Origin: Lachnospiraceae bacterium | Lineage (GTDB): Bacteria; Bacillota; Clostridia; Lachnospirales; Lachnospiraceae | Assembly (NCBI GenBank): GCA_003862155.1 | Contig: QOUV01000005.1 | Location: 86,497 to 150,496, forward strand | Reading direction: 5' to 3' | Length of the DNA stretch: 64,000 bases | Shown: positions 41,623-50,886 of the stretch, one piece after another | How positions within the stretch are numbered: position 1 is the first letter of the stretch | Layout: each line of letters begins with the position of its first letter | Notes under the pieces: generated by a model | The model's input: the letters and a program-made list of their open reading frames with translations, nothing else | What the model was told of the DNA's origin: nothing | Database searches by the model: none | Made by a program: the position numbers and the translations under genes

Positions 41623-41647
41623 ATGATTCGCGGCGGACGAATAGTTA

Positions 41648-43288
41648 TTACTCAAAGAAAAGCTTCAGGTCGTCATCAACTGTTCCGATACCTGAGATAC
41701 CGAAGTTGTCGACCAGCACCTTTGTCACATTCGGGGAAAGGAATGCCGGGAGAGTTGGTCCGAGGTGAATGTTCTTGACGCCAAGGTATAAGAGAGCGAG
41801 GAGAACGATAACAGCCTTCTGCTCATACCATGCGATGTTGTAAGCGATAGGAAGGTCATTGATGTCGTCAACACCGAAGATTTCCTTGAGCTTTAAGGCG
41901 ATCAGAGCGAGTGAGTAGGAATCGTTGCACTGACCGGCATCGAGAACTCTTGGGATACCGTTGATATCGCCGAGGTTCAGCTTGTTGTACTTGTATTTTG
42001 CGCAGCCAGCTGTAAGGATAACGACATCCTTTGGAAGCTTCTTGGCGAACTCAGTGTAGTACTCACGTGACTTCATTCTGCCATCGCAGCCAGCCATAAC
42101 GACAAATTTGCGGATAGCGCCGGATTTTACAGCATCCACGATCTTGTCAGCGAGAGCAAAAACCTGCTCGTGAGCGAAGCCGCCGACGATGGAGCCGGTC
42201 TCTATCTCTGTCGGAGGCGGGCACTTCTTTGCCTGCTCAATGATCGGAGTGAAGTCCTTTTTCTCGCCGTAGGCTGCGTCGATGTGTCTGCATCCTGAAA
42301 CGCCTGCAGCACCAGTTGTCCAGAGACGGTCCTTGTAGCCTGCAGCCGGAGGAACAACGCAGTTTGTAGTCATAAGGATAGGACCGTTGAACTTCTCGAA
42401 CTCACTCTTCTGCTTCCACCATGCGTTACCATAGTTACCTGCGAAATTAGGATATTTCTTGAATGCAGGATAGTAGTGAGCAGGGAGCATCTCGGAGTGA
42501 GTGTAAACGTCAACGCCTGTGCCCTGAGTCTGCTCGAGGAGCATCTCGAGATCCTTCAGATCGTGGCCAGAGATAAGGATTCCAGGATTCCTGCGAACAC
42601 CGATGTCGACCTTTGTGATCTCAGGGTTTCCATAAGTCTCAGTGTTGGCCTTGTCGAGAAGAGCCATACCATCGACGCCATATTTACCAGTCTCAAGTGT
42701 AAGAGCAACGAGGTCGTCAACAGAAAGAGAATCGTCGAGTGTCTTGGCCAGTGCCTTCTGTACGAAAGCATCGACATCTGCGTTGTCCTCAAGAAGGGCA
42801 TTCGCGTGCTTTGAATAAGCGGCAAGACCTTTGAGTCCATAGGTGATCAGCTCGCGGAGAGATCTGATATCCTCGTTCTCTGTAGCGAGAACGCCGACCA
42901 GATCAGAAGCAGCCTTAGCTTCGAAAGTATCACGGGAGCCGTCCCATGCAGCTGCATCCGGAAGGTTGTCCTTATTTTTAAGCTTTGCGAGAAGGTCCCT
43001 CTTTACAGAAAGAGTCTTCTCGATCGCGCTTACGATAACTTCGTTGTCGAAGTTGGCGTTTGTGATCGTCTTGAAAAGGTTGATCGTTACAAGGTGATTG
43101 ACTTCCTTGTCGATATCTGCTCCCTCTTCGCGAAGCCTGGTTGTGACAACTGAAAGACCCTTGGTCACATAGATCAAAAGATCCTGCAGAGCTGCAAGCT
43201 CCGGCTTCTTTCCACAAACACCTGAAACGGTGCAGCCTTTACCACCGGCTGTTTCCTGACACTGGTAACAAAACATCTTATTCTCCAT
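41648..43288 (-). CDS. hcp: Hybrid cluster protein (hydroxylamine / NO reductase)
   Basis: Hcp is an iron-sulfur protein that reduces NO or hydroxylamine under nitrosative stress. The 546-residue protein starts [20 protein letters not shown] with the N-terminal cluster cysteines. It carries hybrid-cluster ligands in [15 protein letters not shown] and [16 protein letters not shown]. Length fits the class I/II anaerobe form. The start is the ATG at 43288 after AGGAGG; the frame extends upstream only into the ferredoxin gene end. It is the last gene of a cupin-ferredoxin-hcp operon. Confidence 0.97.
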   Translation of the reverse strand: MENKMFCYQCQETAGGKGCTVSGVCGKKPELAALQDLLIYVTKGLSVVTTRLREEGADIDKEVNHLVTINLFKTITNANFDNEVIVSAIEKTLSVKRDLLAKLKNKDNLPDAAAWDGSRDTFEAKAASDLVGVLATENEDIRSLRELITYGLKGLAAYSKHANALLEDNADVDAFVQKALAKTLDDSLSVDDLVALTLETGKYGVDGMALLDKANTETYGNPEITKVDIGVRRNPGILISGHDLKDLEMLLEQTQGTGVDVYTHSEMLPAHYYPAFKKYPNFAGNYGNAWWKQKSEFEKFNGPILMTTNCVVPPAAGYKDRLWTTGAAGVSGCRHIDAAYGEKKDFTPIIEQAKKCPPPTEIETGSIVGGFAHEQVFALADKIVDAVKSGAIRKFVVMAGCDGRMKSREYYTEFAKKLPKDVVILTAGCAKYKYNKLNLGDINGIPRVLDAGQCNDSYSLALIALKLKEIFGVDDINDLPIAYNIAWYEQKAVIVLLALLYLGVKNIHLGPTLPAFLSPNVTKVLVDNFGISGIGTVDDDLKLFFE

Positions 43289-43290
43289 CT

Positions 43291-43476
43291 TTACGCCTCC
43301 TGAATAGCTCCAACCGGGCATCCGTCCATAGCCTCTGCTGCTGCGTCTGCCTGATCCTCTGGTACCTCGATATCCTTTGCATGGGCCTTGCCATCGTCAC
43401 CTATCGAAAAAATTTCCGGACAGGTTCCCTCGCAAAGTCCGCACCCGATACAACTATCATCAACTACATACTTCAT
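43291..43476 (-). CDS. Small [4Fe-4S] ferredoxin
   Basis: The 61-residue protein has [12 protein letters not shown] and a distant CPVGAI, the pattern of single-cluster ferredoxins like that of Thermotoga, where three cysteines of the first motif and one near the end bind the cluster. It lies two bases before hcp, so it is the likely electron donor to Hcp, and this role is inferred from the operon. AAGGAG precedes the ATG at 43476, preferred over the frame start at 43506. Confidence 0.93.
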   Translation of the reverse strand: MKYVVDDSCIGCGLCEGTCPEIFSIGDDGKAHAKDIEVPEDQADAAAEAMDGCPVGAIQEA

Positions 43477-43509
43477 TGAAAATACTCCTTTCAAAAATAC
43501 TTTCACATT

Positions 43510-44178
43510 TTATTTCAGCGTCAGCAATAATGCCATCTTAAATTTGCCATCCGCAAATACCGCATGCTTTCCGCCTGCTGCAAAGCGGAAATTCTCGCCC
43601 GCTTTGATCGGGTGATCTTTGCCCTCGTAGCGGATAACTCCGCTGCCATCGAGAGCGAAAATTATCGCATCGCCAGGAGCTGCATGCTCAGCGAGGCCTG
43701 TGCCCTCGTCGAACGCCATTACCACGAACTTCATATTGTCATTCGAGACAATGTCCATATTTACGATCCTGCCAGCCTGATACGGAACAAGATCGGCCAG
43801 CCTGAAAACTTCACCAGCTTTTACAACTTCATTCATCTGATCATTCCTCCTTAACGTAATTTCTGTATAAACAGACGGCTCCTCAGTCCTGGTTCCGACC
43901 GGAGTATCGATTGGAGTAAGGATCGCCTCGCCCGCCTGCGGCGAACCGAAAACGACGTCCCTGCCCGAAGCGTCCCTGCCGTACACCTCGACCTTTCCCT
44001 GATTTACAAGCACGATCTTGTGACTCGAGTAGATCTCAGCGCTGATATCGGTATGTGCTCCAAGTGAAAAAATCACCACCGGATTTTCACCGCCATAGAC
44101 CGCATCCGAAACAGTGCATCCCGGAACCGGCTGATTGTCTCCTTCTATCGAAAAAACTTCACCAGCATTTCTCTTCAT
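43510..44178 (-). CDS. Double-cupin protein
   Basis: The protein of about 222 residues has two cupin-like beta-barrel domains (about 10-110 and 125-220). Motifs include FSLGAHTDISAEIYSSHKIVLVNQGKVEVYG and HAAPGDAIIFALDGSGVIRYEGKDHPIKAGENFRF. The metal-binding histidines are only partly conserved, so catalysis is doubtful. It is the first gene of the hcp operon and starts about 70 bases after a palindromic site, so it may be a sensor or protective protein in nitrosative stress (inference). AAGGA precedes the ATG at 44178. Confidence 0.85.
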   Translation of the reverse strand: MKRNAGEVFSIEGDNQPVPGCTVSDAVYGGENPVVIFSLGAHTDISAEIYSSHKIVLVNQGKVEVYGRDASGRDVVFGSPQAGEAILTPIDTPVGTRTEEPSVYTEITLRRNDQMNEVVKAGEVFRLADLVPYQAGRIVNMDIVSNDNMKFVVMAFDEGTGLAEHAAPGDAIIFALDGSGVIRYEGKDHPIKAGENFRFAAGGKHAVFADGKFKMALLLTLK

Positions 44179-44246
44179 CTGCCTGCCGTCCTTTCTTTTG
44201 TCTCCCTCATTTCGAATATGAGTATACAAAATTTAGCAGGGGGCGT

Positions 44247-44264
44247 ATGTTGTCAAAACAACAT
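44247..44264. promoter_or_regulatory. CRP/FNR-type operator upstream of the hcp operon (HcpR candidate)
   Basis: ATGTTGT-CAAA-ACAACAT is a perfect seven-plus-seven palindrome with a four-base centre, the geometry bound by CRP/FNR-family dimers. A possible -10 box (TATACT on the minus strand, 44226-44221) lies about 20 bases downstream, so the site overlaps the -35 position. HcpR, a CRP/FNR-family regulator, is known to control hcp in anaerobes. No hcpR gene is in the window. Confidence 0.65.
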
Positions 44265-44280
44265 TTTTTATTTTTTCACA

Positions 44281-44315
44281 AAAAAGGCCAGCACTTTTTA
44301 AAAAGCACTGACCCT
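44281..44315 (-). terminator. Terminator of the glycosylation operon
   Basis: On the minus strand GGTCAG and CTGGCC pair (with a G-U) around a TTTTTAAAAA centre and are followed by TTTTTTG. It lies just beyond the first YfhO stop codon at 44321. Confidence 0.6.
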
Positions 44316-44320
44316 TATAT

Positions 44321-46798
44321 CTATTGCACGCGTTTCTTTCGTCTGAACAGAACTATCCCCGCAAGCATTATCAGCCCAGCCAGAGAAATTATCATACCCG
44401 TGCGCTTTCCCGGCGCCTGATAGGTGATAACAATCCTGTGTTTTCCTGTATTCCAGTCTCCAGACAGTGACAGGAAACCGAGCTTTGTCTTCTGGACTGA
44501 TACAGGTTTTCCGTCCACTGCGGCAGAAAAGCCCTTGTCATATGGGATGGAAGTAAAAATATCCTGTCCATTGGAAAGACTGCCGTCTGCGATTATTACA
44601 TTTCCTTTCGAGCGCTTCGTATCGAAATTCAGCGGCTGCACGCTCTTTACTTTTTTTACAAGTGTGTTGGCAGGGACCTCTGTCAGCTTGATGTTGTCGA
44701 GCTCGTAGTCACCGTGCCTTAGTTCCCAGCGAAGCCTGGTCTCATGAGCCGGGAAATATATCGAATAGCTGAATACCTTGTTCCAGTTGTCGTAGATCGC
44801 ATTCGGGGAAGTCCTTGCGTTCATTACATTATCCACTAAGATCCGGACATCACCACGATGGTCTCGAAGCATCCCTCTTCTCTCCCAGATTCCAAACCAC
44901 TTCCTGTAGCGCTTGTTGTGATTTATCATCTTAAAGGAAACCCGGATGATCCGGTCGTGATCAGAAGGATTGATGTAGAGAGTCTTGCGTTCGGTACCGT
45001 TCGTGCTTACATTAAAGGATGTTCCAAGCCCTGGAACTTTAAGCGGCTTTCTCTTTTCATCGTTTAAATCGGGCTCAGATCCCGCGGTGTAGATGACAGG
45101 CAGTACATCCTTATTTTCATACAGACAGTATTTCCCCTGCTTGTCGATCAGTTTGTAATTGAGCTCAGGCTCATGCTTTTTCTTACCATCCGTAATAATA
45201 TAGTGGACTCCCATCTGCGCATTAAAATACGGATTGTAAGGCTGGCAGAGTGTCGCGGAGTTTCTGAAGCGTATCTCATTTCCACTCAGCTTATGGTAGT
45301 AGACATTGTAATTCCAATTTGAGACAGATGAATAGATCGTCGCCAGATTTTCCCTGTCCGTGATCGGCAGATTGACCGGGGTATGCTTTCCCATATAATA
45401 TCCTGTCCTGTATTCACCTGAAATCTGACTGAACTCGGGCAGGTCATCACCCCATCCGGCCGGCGCCAGCTTCCCTGTATTTTTCAGATCGCATGATACC
45501 AGAAGAGCTGGAATAATAAGCAGAGAGATTAAAATCTCCCGATATTTTTTTGCCGGCCCGTATAAAGCAATGAGCAGAACGATTGCCGTAAAGCAGCTGT
45601 CTTTTAGAAAAATCCAGCGCTTGTCTGATCCGAACGTCACGAAAAATATCACCGTCATCGGAATCGCAGCACAAAGTAATTTTTTCCATGGCACTTTTCT
45701 GGAAAGCGCATCGTCGAGAAACTGCGCCTCCATCAGTGACATCATCGGCAAAAATGGAAAAAGGACTTTGCCATGGATATACATCCCGCCGTTCATCACA
45801 TAAATTGGCAACGCAAAAAATGATACGATAAGAAATACCGCACCAAGCCATTTCCAGCTGCGCCCAATTTTTATAAGCATGTAAGCCAGAACCACAACCA
45901 GCAGTGCCGTCGCACCGAATGAATCCACCTCATACATCATGTATTCGCCGTGGAAGACCGGTATCATAAGTGACGAAAATGATACAGTCCTGTGCCCGCC
46001 GCTTCGTCCCAGAAGAGTGTAAATCGACGGCAGCCAGAGCACTGAAGTGATCATTACTACCACGACCGCATCCAGTATCAGTTTAAAAACCGCAGATATC
46101 ACACCTTTTATCACTCTGCCGCCATGGTCGGATTCAGTCTGACGAAGCCCCAGAAAAATCGCAAACACTCCTGCCGCAATAAACTCTGCCACTGCAAAAA
46201 AATAGCAGCAGAACACCGCAAGCGACATCCAGATGATAAAGCCTGCCGCACTTCTGCCTCTCTCTATCTGTCCCTCGAACGAGCGCAAAGCCATGATAAA
46301 AAACGGCATATACAGAACGAACATTATGTGGTAGTGAACGTGGTGGGAAAAACCCGCAGCAAGGCAGAATAACAGCGCAGCCGTAAGGGCCGGCATTATA
46401 CGATATGATCTTCTCAGCCACTGGTAGATAAGACAAGCTGATACGATCTGCGCGCAGACTGCGGCAATTATCAGATAAGTGCGCATGCCAAGAAACGGAA
46501 ACAGATACGACAGCAGCACCCATGGACTCAGGATACCGTAATAAGCAAAATAAAATGCGTTCTGTCCGCCTCCTGCGGAATATATGAAATCCGGGATCAG
46601 TTTCCCTGTCTTATAGAATTCCCGCCGCAGGAGTTCCGGAATGGCTGTGTGCTGTTCGCTCCAGTCCCCGAGCGCCCCGTACAGCATTCTGCCGCCTCTT
46701 GTAATCCATAACATGACTGCAAGGGCGGCAAAGATGATAACAATATACGGGACGAATTCTGAGATTTTTTCAGTACTTACATCCTTATTTTTCTGCAT
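44321..46798 (-). CDS. YfhO family membrane glycosyltransferase-like protein (paralogue 1)
   Basis: The 825-residue protein is a YfhO-type membrane protein. It has about 12-14 helices in the first 440 residues, including LLRREFYKTGKLIPDFIYSAGGGQNAFYFAYYG, then a large extracytoplasmic domain and a final helix before RRKKRVQ. YfhO proteins transfer sugars from a lipid carrier to teichoic acids; in B. subtilis YfhO works with the CsbB glycosyltransferase. The start overlaps the paralogous gene's stop by 14 bases, so the two are translationally coupled. It is the last gene of the GT2-GtrA-YfhO-YfhO operon. Confidence 0.88.
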   Translation of the reverse strand: MQKNKDVSTEKISEFVPYIVIIFAALAVMLWITRGGRMLYGALGDWSEQHTAIPELLRREFYKTGKLIPDFIYSAGGGQNAFYFAYYGILSPWVLLSYLFPFLGMRTYLIIAAVCAQIVSACLIYQWLRRSYRIMPALTAALLFCLAAGFSHHVHYHIMFVLYMPFFIMALRSFEGQIERGRSAAGFIIWMSLAVFCCYFFAVAEFIAAGVFAIFLGLRQTESDHGGRVIKGVISAVFKLILDAVVVVMITSVLWLPSIYTLLGRSGGHRTVSFSSLMIPVFHGEYMMYEVDSFGATALLVVVLAYMLIKIGRSWKWLGAVFLIVSFFALPIYVMNGGMYIHGKVLFPFLPMMSLMEAQFLDDALSRKVPWKKLLCAAIPMTVIFFVTFGSDKRWIFLKDSCFTAIVLLIALYGPAKKYREILISLLIIPALLVSCDLKNTGKLAPAGWGDDLPEFSQISGEYRTGYYMGKHTPVNLPITDRENLATIYSSVSNWNYNVYYHKLSGNEIRFRNSATLCQPYNPYFNAQMGVHYIITDGKKKHEPELNYKLIDKQGKYCLYENKDVLPVIYTAGSEPDLNDEKRKPLKVPGLGTSFNVSTNGTERKTLYINPSDHDRIIRVSFKMINHNKRYRKWFGIWERRGMLRDHRGDVRILVDNVMNARTSPNAIYDNWNKVFSYSIYFPAHETRLRWELRHGDYELDNIKLTEVPANTLVKKVKSVQPLNFDTKRSKGNVIIADGSLSNGQDIFTSIPYDKGFSAAVDGKPVSVQKTKLGFLSLSGDWNTGKHRIVITYQAPGKRTGMIISLAGLIMLAGIVLFRRKKRVQ

Positions 46799-49304
46799 GA
46801 GAGACCTTTCGATCTATTATTGCATTTTTTATAATTATTGCTGCTAATAAAATCAGGCCAATCAGGGATATACCCATACCAGAGCGTTTGCCCGGAGCAT
46901 TAAATGTAATGACGACACGATGCTTTCCAGTGTTCCAATTGCCTGAAATTGACAGAAATCCGAGCTTAGTCTTCTTAACCGCCACTGGCTTTCCATCCAC
47001 TGCAGCTGAAAATCCATTGTCATACGGAACTGAAGTGTAGATTGCCTTATTGCTGTCGAGACTGCCATTCAAAGTCAGAATGTTCTCTTTTGAGCTCTTC
47101 GTATCTACAGGCACTTCTTTCACGCTGTGAACTTTTTCTACGACCGCCGACACAGGAACCTGGGTAACCTTTATATTATTCAGCTGATAGTCTCCGTGAT
47201 GAAAGTTAAACGTGAGCTTTGTACTGTGGGCAGGAATAACCATTGTATATTTAAATGTCTTATTCCAGTTATCGTAGATCGCGTTTGGTGAAGTGCGTAC
47301 GTTCCGCACATGATTGATATCGATCTTCACATCACCTTGAAGATCCATTTGCATCCCTTTTCTCTCCCAAACACCGAACCACTTTTTGTAAGTTCCCCCG
47401 TTATTTTTCATAGCAAAAGAAACCCGGATTATCCGGTCATAGTCTGAAGGCTCAAGATGAAAGACCTTTTTCTGCGTCTTTTTCGTTTTAATCCGCATAG
47501 AAGACTGCAGTCCCTTTACTGAAATCAGCTCGCGTTTTTCATCATTCATATTGCACTCGGACGTGGCTGAATAGGCTAATGGAAGGACATTGTCATTTTC
47601 ATATAAGCAGTACTTCCCCTGTCTGCTTACCAGATGATAAATTTTCTCAGGGGCATAATCTTTATAACAATCCGTGATAATATAACGAATTCCCATCTGC
47701 GCACAGAAATAAGGGTTGAATGCCTGAAACAGCTTTGCTGCATTCCTGTAACGCATTTCATTACCACTCTTGTTTTTAAAATAATCACTGTAATATGGAT
47801 TTTCAACAGAGGAATAAATCATCGGTATATAATCATTGTCTGTAATTGGCAGATTGATTGGCGTATGTTCTCCCATCAGGTAGCTGGTACGGAACGCACC
47901 TGAACTTTTCTGGAAAGTTGGCAGATCTTTTCCCCAACCTCTAGGAACCAGATTTCCATTAATGCTGTCCGGTCTTGCTGCAACAAGAATCGCCGGAATT
48001 ACAAACAGCGACATAAGCATACCAGAATATTTTTTCCAGCGTTTAGATAATAGTGAAATAAATTTCAGGATGATAAGTGATAAACAAAAATCCCAGGCAA
48101 ACCACCTTCGTTTGAAATTTCCGAAAGAGATAAAAGTATAGACTGCCAAAGGAATTGCTATAATAAGCAGCTTTTTCCATGGAATATTTTTTGAGATCAC
48201 GTCATCTAAAAACTGTGCGTACATTATTGACATCAGTGGCAGAAATGGAATCAGGACTTTTCCATGGAAATACATCCCGCCATTCATAATATATACCGGC
48301 AGGGCAATAAATGACAGAATCAGAAATATCATACTGAGCCACTTAAAGCTGTGGCCCTTCTTTATCAGCATATACGTGAGAACTATGATTAGAATAGCCG
48401 ACGCGCCGAGTGAACCCGTACCATACATAATGTATTCACTATGAAATACAGGCACGAAAAGTGAAATAATGGTAACATGAGTCTGTTCCGACTCACGCCC
48501 CAGGAGGGTGTGCAGCGCTGGCAGCCAGAGCACAGCTGTTATCAAAATCACAACTATCGCATCAAATATCAGTTTTCCAACTGCCGAAAATATTTCTTTC
48601 CAAGCATTTCCACCATTACTATCAGCCTGTCTAAGCCCCAGGAAAATCGAGAACACACCGGCTGCTAAAAATTCTGAAACTGAAAAGAAATAACAGCATA
48701 AAACCGCAAGCGACATCCAGATAATAAATCCCGCTGGACTTTTCCCTCTGCTTATCTGCCCTTCAAGTGAGCGCAATGCCATAATAAAAAATGGCATATA
48801 GATGATAAACATTATATGGAAATAGACATGGTGTGAAAATCCGGAGGCAAAGCAGAAAAAAAGAGCTGCCGTCAGAGCAGGCATTATGCGGTATGATCGT
48901 CTGAGCCACTGGTAGATCAGGCATGAAGATATGATCTGCGCAGAGATTGCCGCTATGATCAGGAATTTACGCATGCTGACAAATGGAAGCAGATATGAAA
49001 GCAGAATCACAGGACTGAGCAACCCGTAGTACGCGAAGTACCAGGCATTCTGCCCGCCTCCTACTTGAGGGAAGAAATCAGGGAGCAGATTTCCAGTCTT
49101 GTAAAATTCTCTGCGGAAAAGTTCCGGAATAGATATATGCTGTTCGCTCCAGTCTCCAAAAGTCCCGTAAAGATACTGTCCGCCTTTGGTATGCCACATC
49201 ACCAGGAAAAAAACGCCAAGAATTATCAGCAGATATGGGACAATCTCAGCTATCAGATTCGTTCGATCATCCTTATTTTCCTTCATCAGAAGTTTTCTAC
49301 TCAT
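46785..49304 (-). CDS. YfhO family membrane glycosyltransferase-like protein (paralogue 2)
   Basis: The protein of about 839 residues is closely similar to the protein at 44321 over its full length; for example LIYQWLRRSYRIMPALTAAL is identical in both. The gene has visibly more AT-rich codons than its paralogue. The frame opens at 49367, but the ATG at 49304 has AAGGA upstream and overlaps the GtrA stop by eight bases (ATGAGTAG). Two acceptor-side transferases behind one lipid-linked sugar pathway suggest two acceptors or two linkage positions (inference). Confidence 0.88.
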   Translation of the reverse strand: MSRKLLMKENKDDRTNLIAEIVPYLLIILGVFFLVMWHTKGGQYLYGTFGDWSEQHISIPELFRREFYKTGNLLPDFFPQVGGGQNAWYFAYYGLLSPVILLSYLLPFVSMRKFLIIAAISAQIISSCLIYQWLRRSYRIMPALTAALFFCFASGFSHHVYFHIMFIIYMPFFIMALRSLEGQISRGKSPAGFIIWMSLAVLCCYFFSVSEFLAAGVFSIFLGLRQADSNGGNAWKEIFSAVGKLIFDAIVVILITAVLWLPALHTLLGRESEQTHVTIISLFVPVFHSEYIMYGTGSLGASAILIIVLTYMLIKKGHSFKWLSMIFLILSFIALPVYIMNGGMYFHGKVLIPFLPLMSIMYAQFLDDVISKNIPWKKLLIIAIPLAVYTFISFGNFKRRWFAWDFCLSLIILKFISLLSKRWKKYSGMLMSLFVIPAILVAARPDSINGNLVPRGWGKDLPTFQKSSGAFRTSYLMGEHTPINLPITDNDYIPMIYSSVENPYYSDYFKNKSGNEMRYRNAAKLFQAFNPYFCAQMGIRYIITDCYKDYAPEKIYHLVSRQGKYCLYENDNVLPLAYSATSECNMNDEKRELISVKGLQSSMRIKTKKTQKKVFHLEPSDYDRIIRVSFAMKNNGGTYKKWFGVWERKGMQMDLQGDVKIDINHVRNVRTSPNAIYDNWNKTFKYTMVIPAHSTKLTFNFHHGDYQLNNIKVTQVPVSAVVEKVHSVKEVPVDTKSSKENILTLNGSLDSNKAIYTSVPYDNGFSAAVDGKPVAVKKTKLGFLSISGNWNTGKHRVVITFNAPGKRSGMGISLIGLILLAAIIIKNAIIDRKVSHAEK

Positions 49305-49767
49305 TAGAATCTTTTCCTTCATTTTCTGAATCAGAGTCTTTTTTAAACACAAAAAATTTCTGACCAATGTAGTTCATTCCTACGAAAAGCACCATACCAA
49401 CGAGCATTGCAGCATTTCCTCTGACCTTCTCGCCCGCGCCACTTAAGACCAGTTTGACAAGCGGCTTTGCAAGGCCATATGCCACCAGGTAGCAGATTGA
49501 AATATTTACAATAAAGCGGACGATCTCCCTGCCCGATTTCTTATTGCTCTTAAATGTGAAATATTTATTCAGAAAATAGCTGACAATACTCCCGACTACA
49601 TAGTTCATAGCCGTTGAAAACCAGTAACCGCAGTGCAGGGCATTGTACAGAATAAACATGGTCCCTGAACCGACAAGGGTATTAATAAGCCCGACAATGA
49701 TAAATCGAACGGTCGACCCGTCGATCAGTCCGTGCAGATAAGAATGCTTATTCTTCTGGTTTTCCAT
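49297..49767 (-). CDS. GtrA-family membrane protein (candidate flippase)
   Basis: The 156-residue protein has four membrane helices and the GtrA pattern RFIIVGLINTLVGSGTMFILYNAL, with YFLNKYFTFKS. GtrA/GtcA proteins move undecaprenyl-phosphate-linked sugars across the membrane for teichoic acid or O-antigen decoration. It overlaps the glycosyltransferase gene upstream by 20 bases and the second YfhO gene downstream by eight, so the four genes form a tight operon. Confidence 0.92.
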   Translation of the reverse strand: MENQKNKHSYLHGLIDGSTVRFIIVGLINTLVGSGTMFILYNALHCGYWFSTAMNYVVGSIVSYFLNKYFTFKSNKKSGREIVRFIVNISICYLVAYGLAKPLVKLVLSGAGEKVRGNAAMLVGMVLFVGMNYIGQKFFVFKKDSDSENEGKDSNE

Positions 49768-50686
49768 CTGTAATTCCTTTCTCTTTTACAAGATATTGCG
49801 GACGGTTCATATCCTCTTCATATATGCGATAGATATAGACTCCAAGGCCACGCAGCATAAAACACAAAATTCCACTGCAGAACAGGATCAGGCTGAAGAC
49901 GGCATCCGGCATCGTAAAAGCGTGATGCAGAAGGCGAAGCACTATGATTGATGCGATCCAGCCCAGAATAAATATTATACCGACATATTTCGGCAGCTTA
50001 AGAGTCCAGTCCGAATAGCTCGTAATGCCGTTCAGTGCATATGAGAGCAGCGACTTCAGATGCCATTTGCTCTCACCTGCAGCCCGCTCTATATTTTCAT
50101 AGGGAATCCACTCAGTGTGAAATCCGACCCATGAAAAAATTCCTTTGGTGAACCTGTGGTGCTCTGTGAGATTTCTCATCGCGTCACAGACCTTGCGGTT
50201 CATCATGCGGAAATCCGTGGCGTTAGGCCTCATCTCCACACTGGACATATTATTCATGACACCGTAGAATCTTCTCGAGAGGAATGCACGTATCTTACTC
50301 TCACCCTCGCGGTCTTTTCTGAATGCAGCCGCGCAGTCACACTGCCCACTCGAAACCATCTCGTACATCTTCGGAATCAGAGCAGGCGGGTGCTGAAGGT
50401 CAGCATCCATCAGCACTGTGTAGTCGGCATCCAGATTCTGGAATCCGGCATAGAGGGCAGATTCCTTGCCGAAATTTCTGGAAAAAGACACATATTCACA
50501 GCGTGGATCTATGCTGTGGAGCTGCCGGAGGATCCCGAGAGTGTTGTCTCTTGAGCCATCGTCGACAAACATTATCCTGAAACGGACACTGCTCATCTGA
50601 TCCATTATCTTATGCATCTCTTTATAAAAAAGTTCAAGTACGTCTTCTTCATTGAAGCAAGGGACTATAATTCCTATTGTATCCAT
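49748..50686 (-). CDS. GtrB/CsbB-type family 2 glycosyltransferase
   Basis: The 312-residue protein has an N-terminal GT-A domain (IGIIVPCFNEEDVLELFY, FVDDGSRDNT, VLMDADLQHPP with the metal-binding DAD, and GIFSWVGFHTEWIPY) and two C-terminal membrane helices. This is the layout of GtrB/DPM1-like enzymes that load a sugar onto undecaprenyl phosphate. It is the first gene of the operon with GtrA and two YfhO proteins, matching the CsbB-GtcA-YfhO pathway known for GlcNAc modification of lipoteichoic acid. The sugar is not readable from sequence. AGGAAAG precedes the ATG. Confidence 0.93.
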   Translation of the reverse strand: MDTIGIIVPCFNEEDVLELFYKEMHKIMDQMSSVRFRIMFVDDGSRDNTLGILRQLHSIDPRCEYVSFSRNFGKESALYAGFQNLDADYTVLMDADLQHPPALIPKMYEMVSSGQCDCAAAFRKDREGESKIRAFLSRRFYGVMNNMSSVEMRPNATDFRMMNRKVCDAMRNLTEHHRFTKGIFSWVGFHTEWIPYENIERAAGESKWHLKSLLSYALNGITSYSDWTLKLPKYVGIIFILGWIASIIVLRLLHHAFTMPDAVFSLILFCSGILCFMLRGLGVYIYRIYEEDMNRPQYLVKEKGITDGKPEE

Positions 50687-50822
50687 TCTTTCCTCATCCT
50701 ATCATCTATCATTCCAAAAATTCATTATAAAGCAAAAATTTTCTATTTCATATGTGAAACTTTCACAAAAAGCCATTCAAATATTACCTCATTTTTGACA
50801 GCAGTTATTAAGAAAGAATTTA

Positions 50823-50851
50823 TTTAAAAGTCAACTTTTAGATGTTATAAT
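50823..50851 (+). promoter_or_regulatory. Promoter of the interrupted CAP-protein gene
   Basis: TTTAAA (50823-50828), a 17-base spacer and TATAAT (50846-50851) lie 35 bases before the start codon, with AGGAGG between. The promoter looks intact although the gene carries a stop codon. Confidence 0.7.
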
Positions 50852-50886
50852 GAAATGAACAATTAACAAACAGGAGGTATCTGTAT

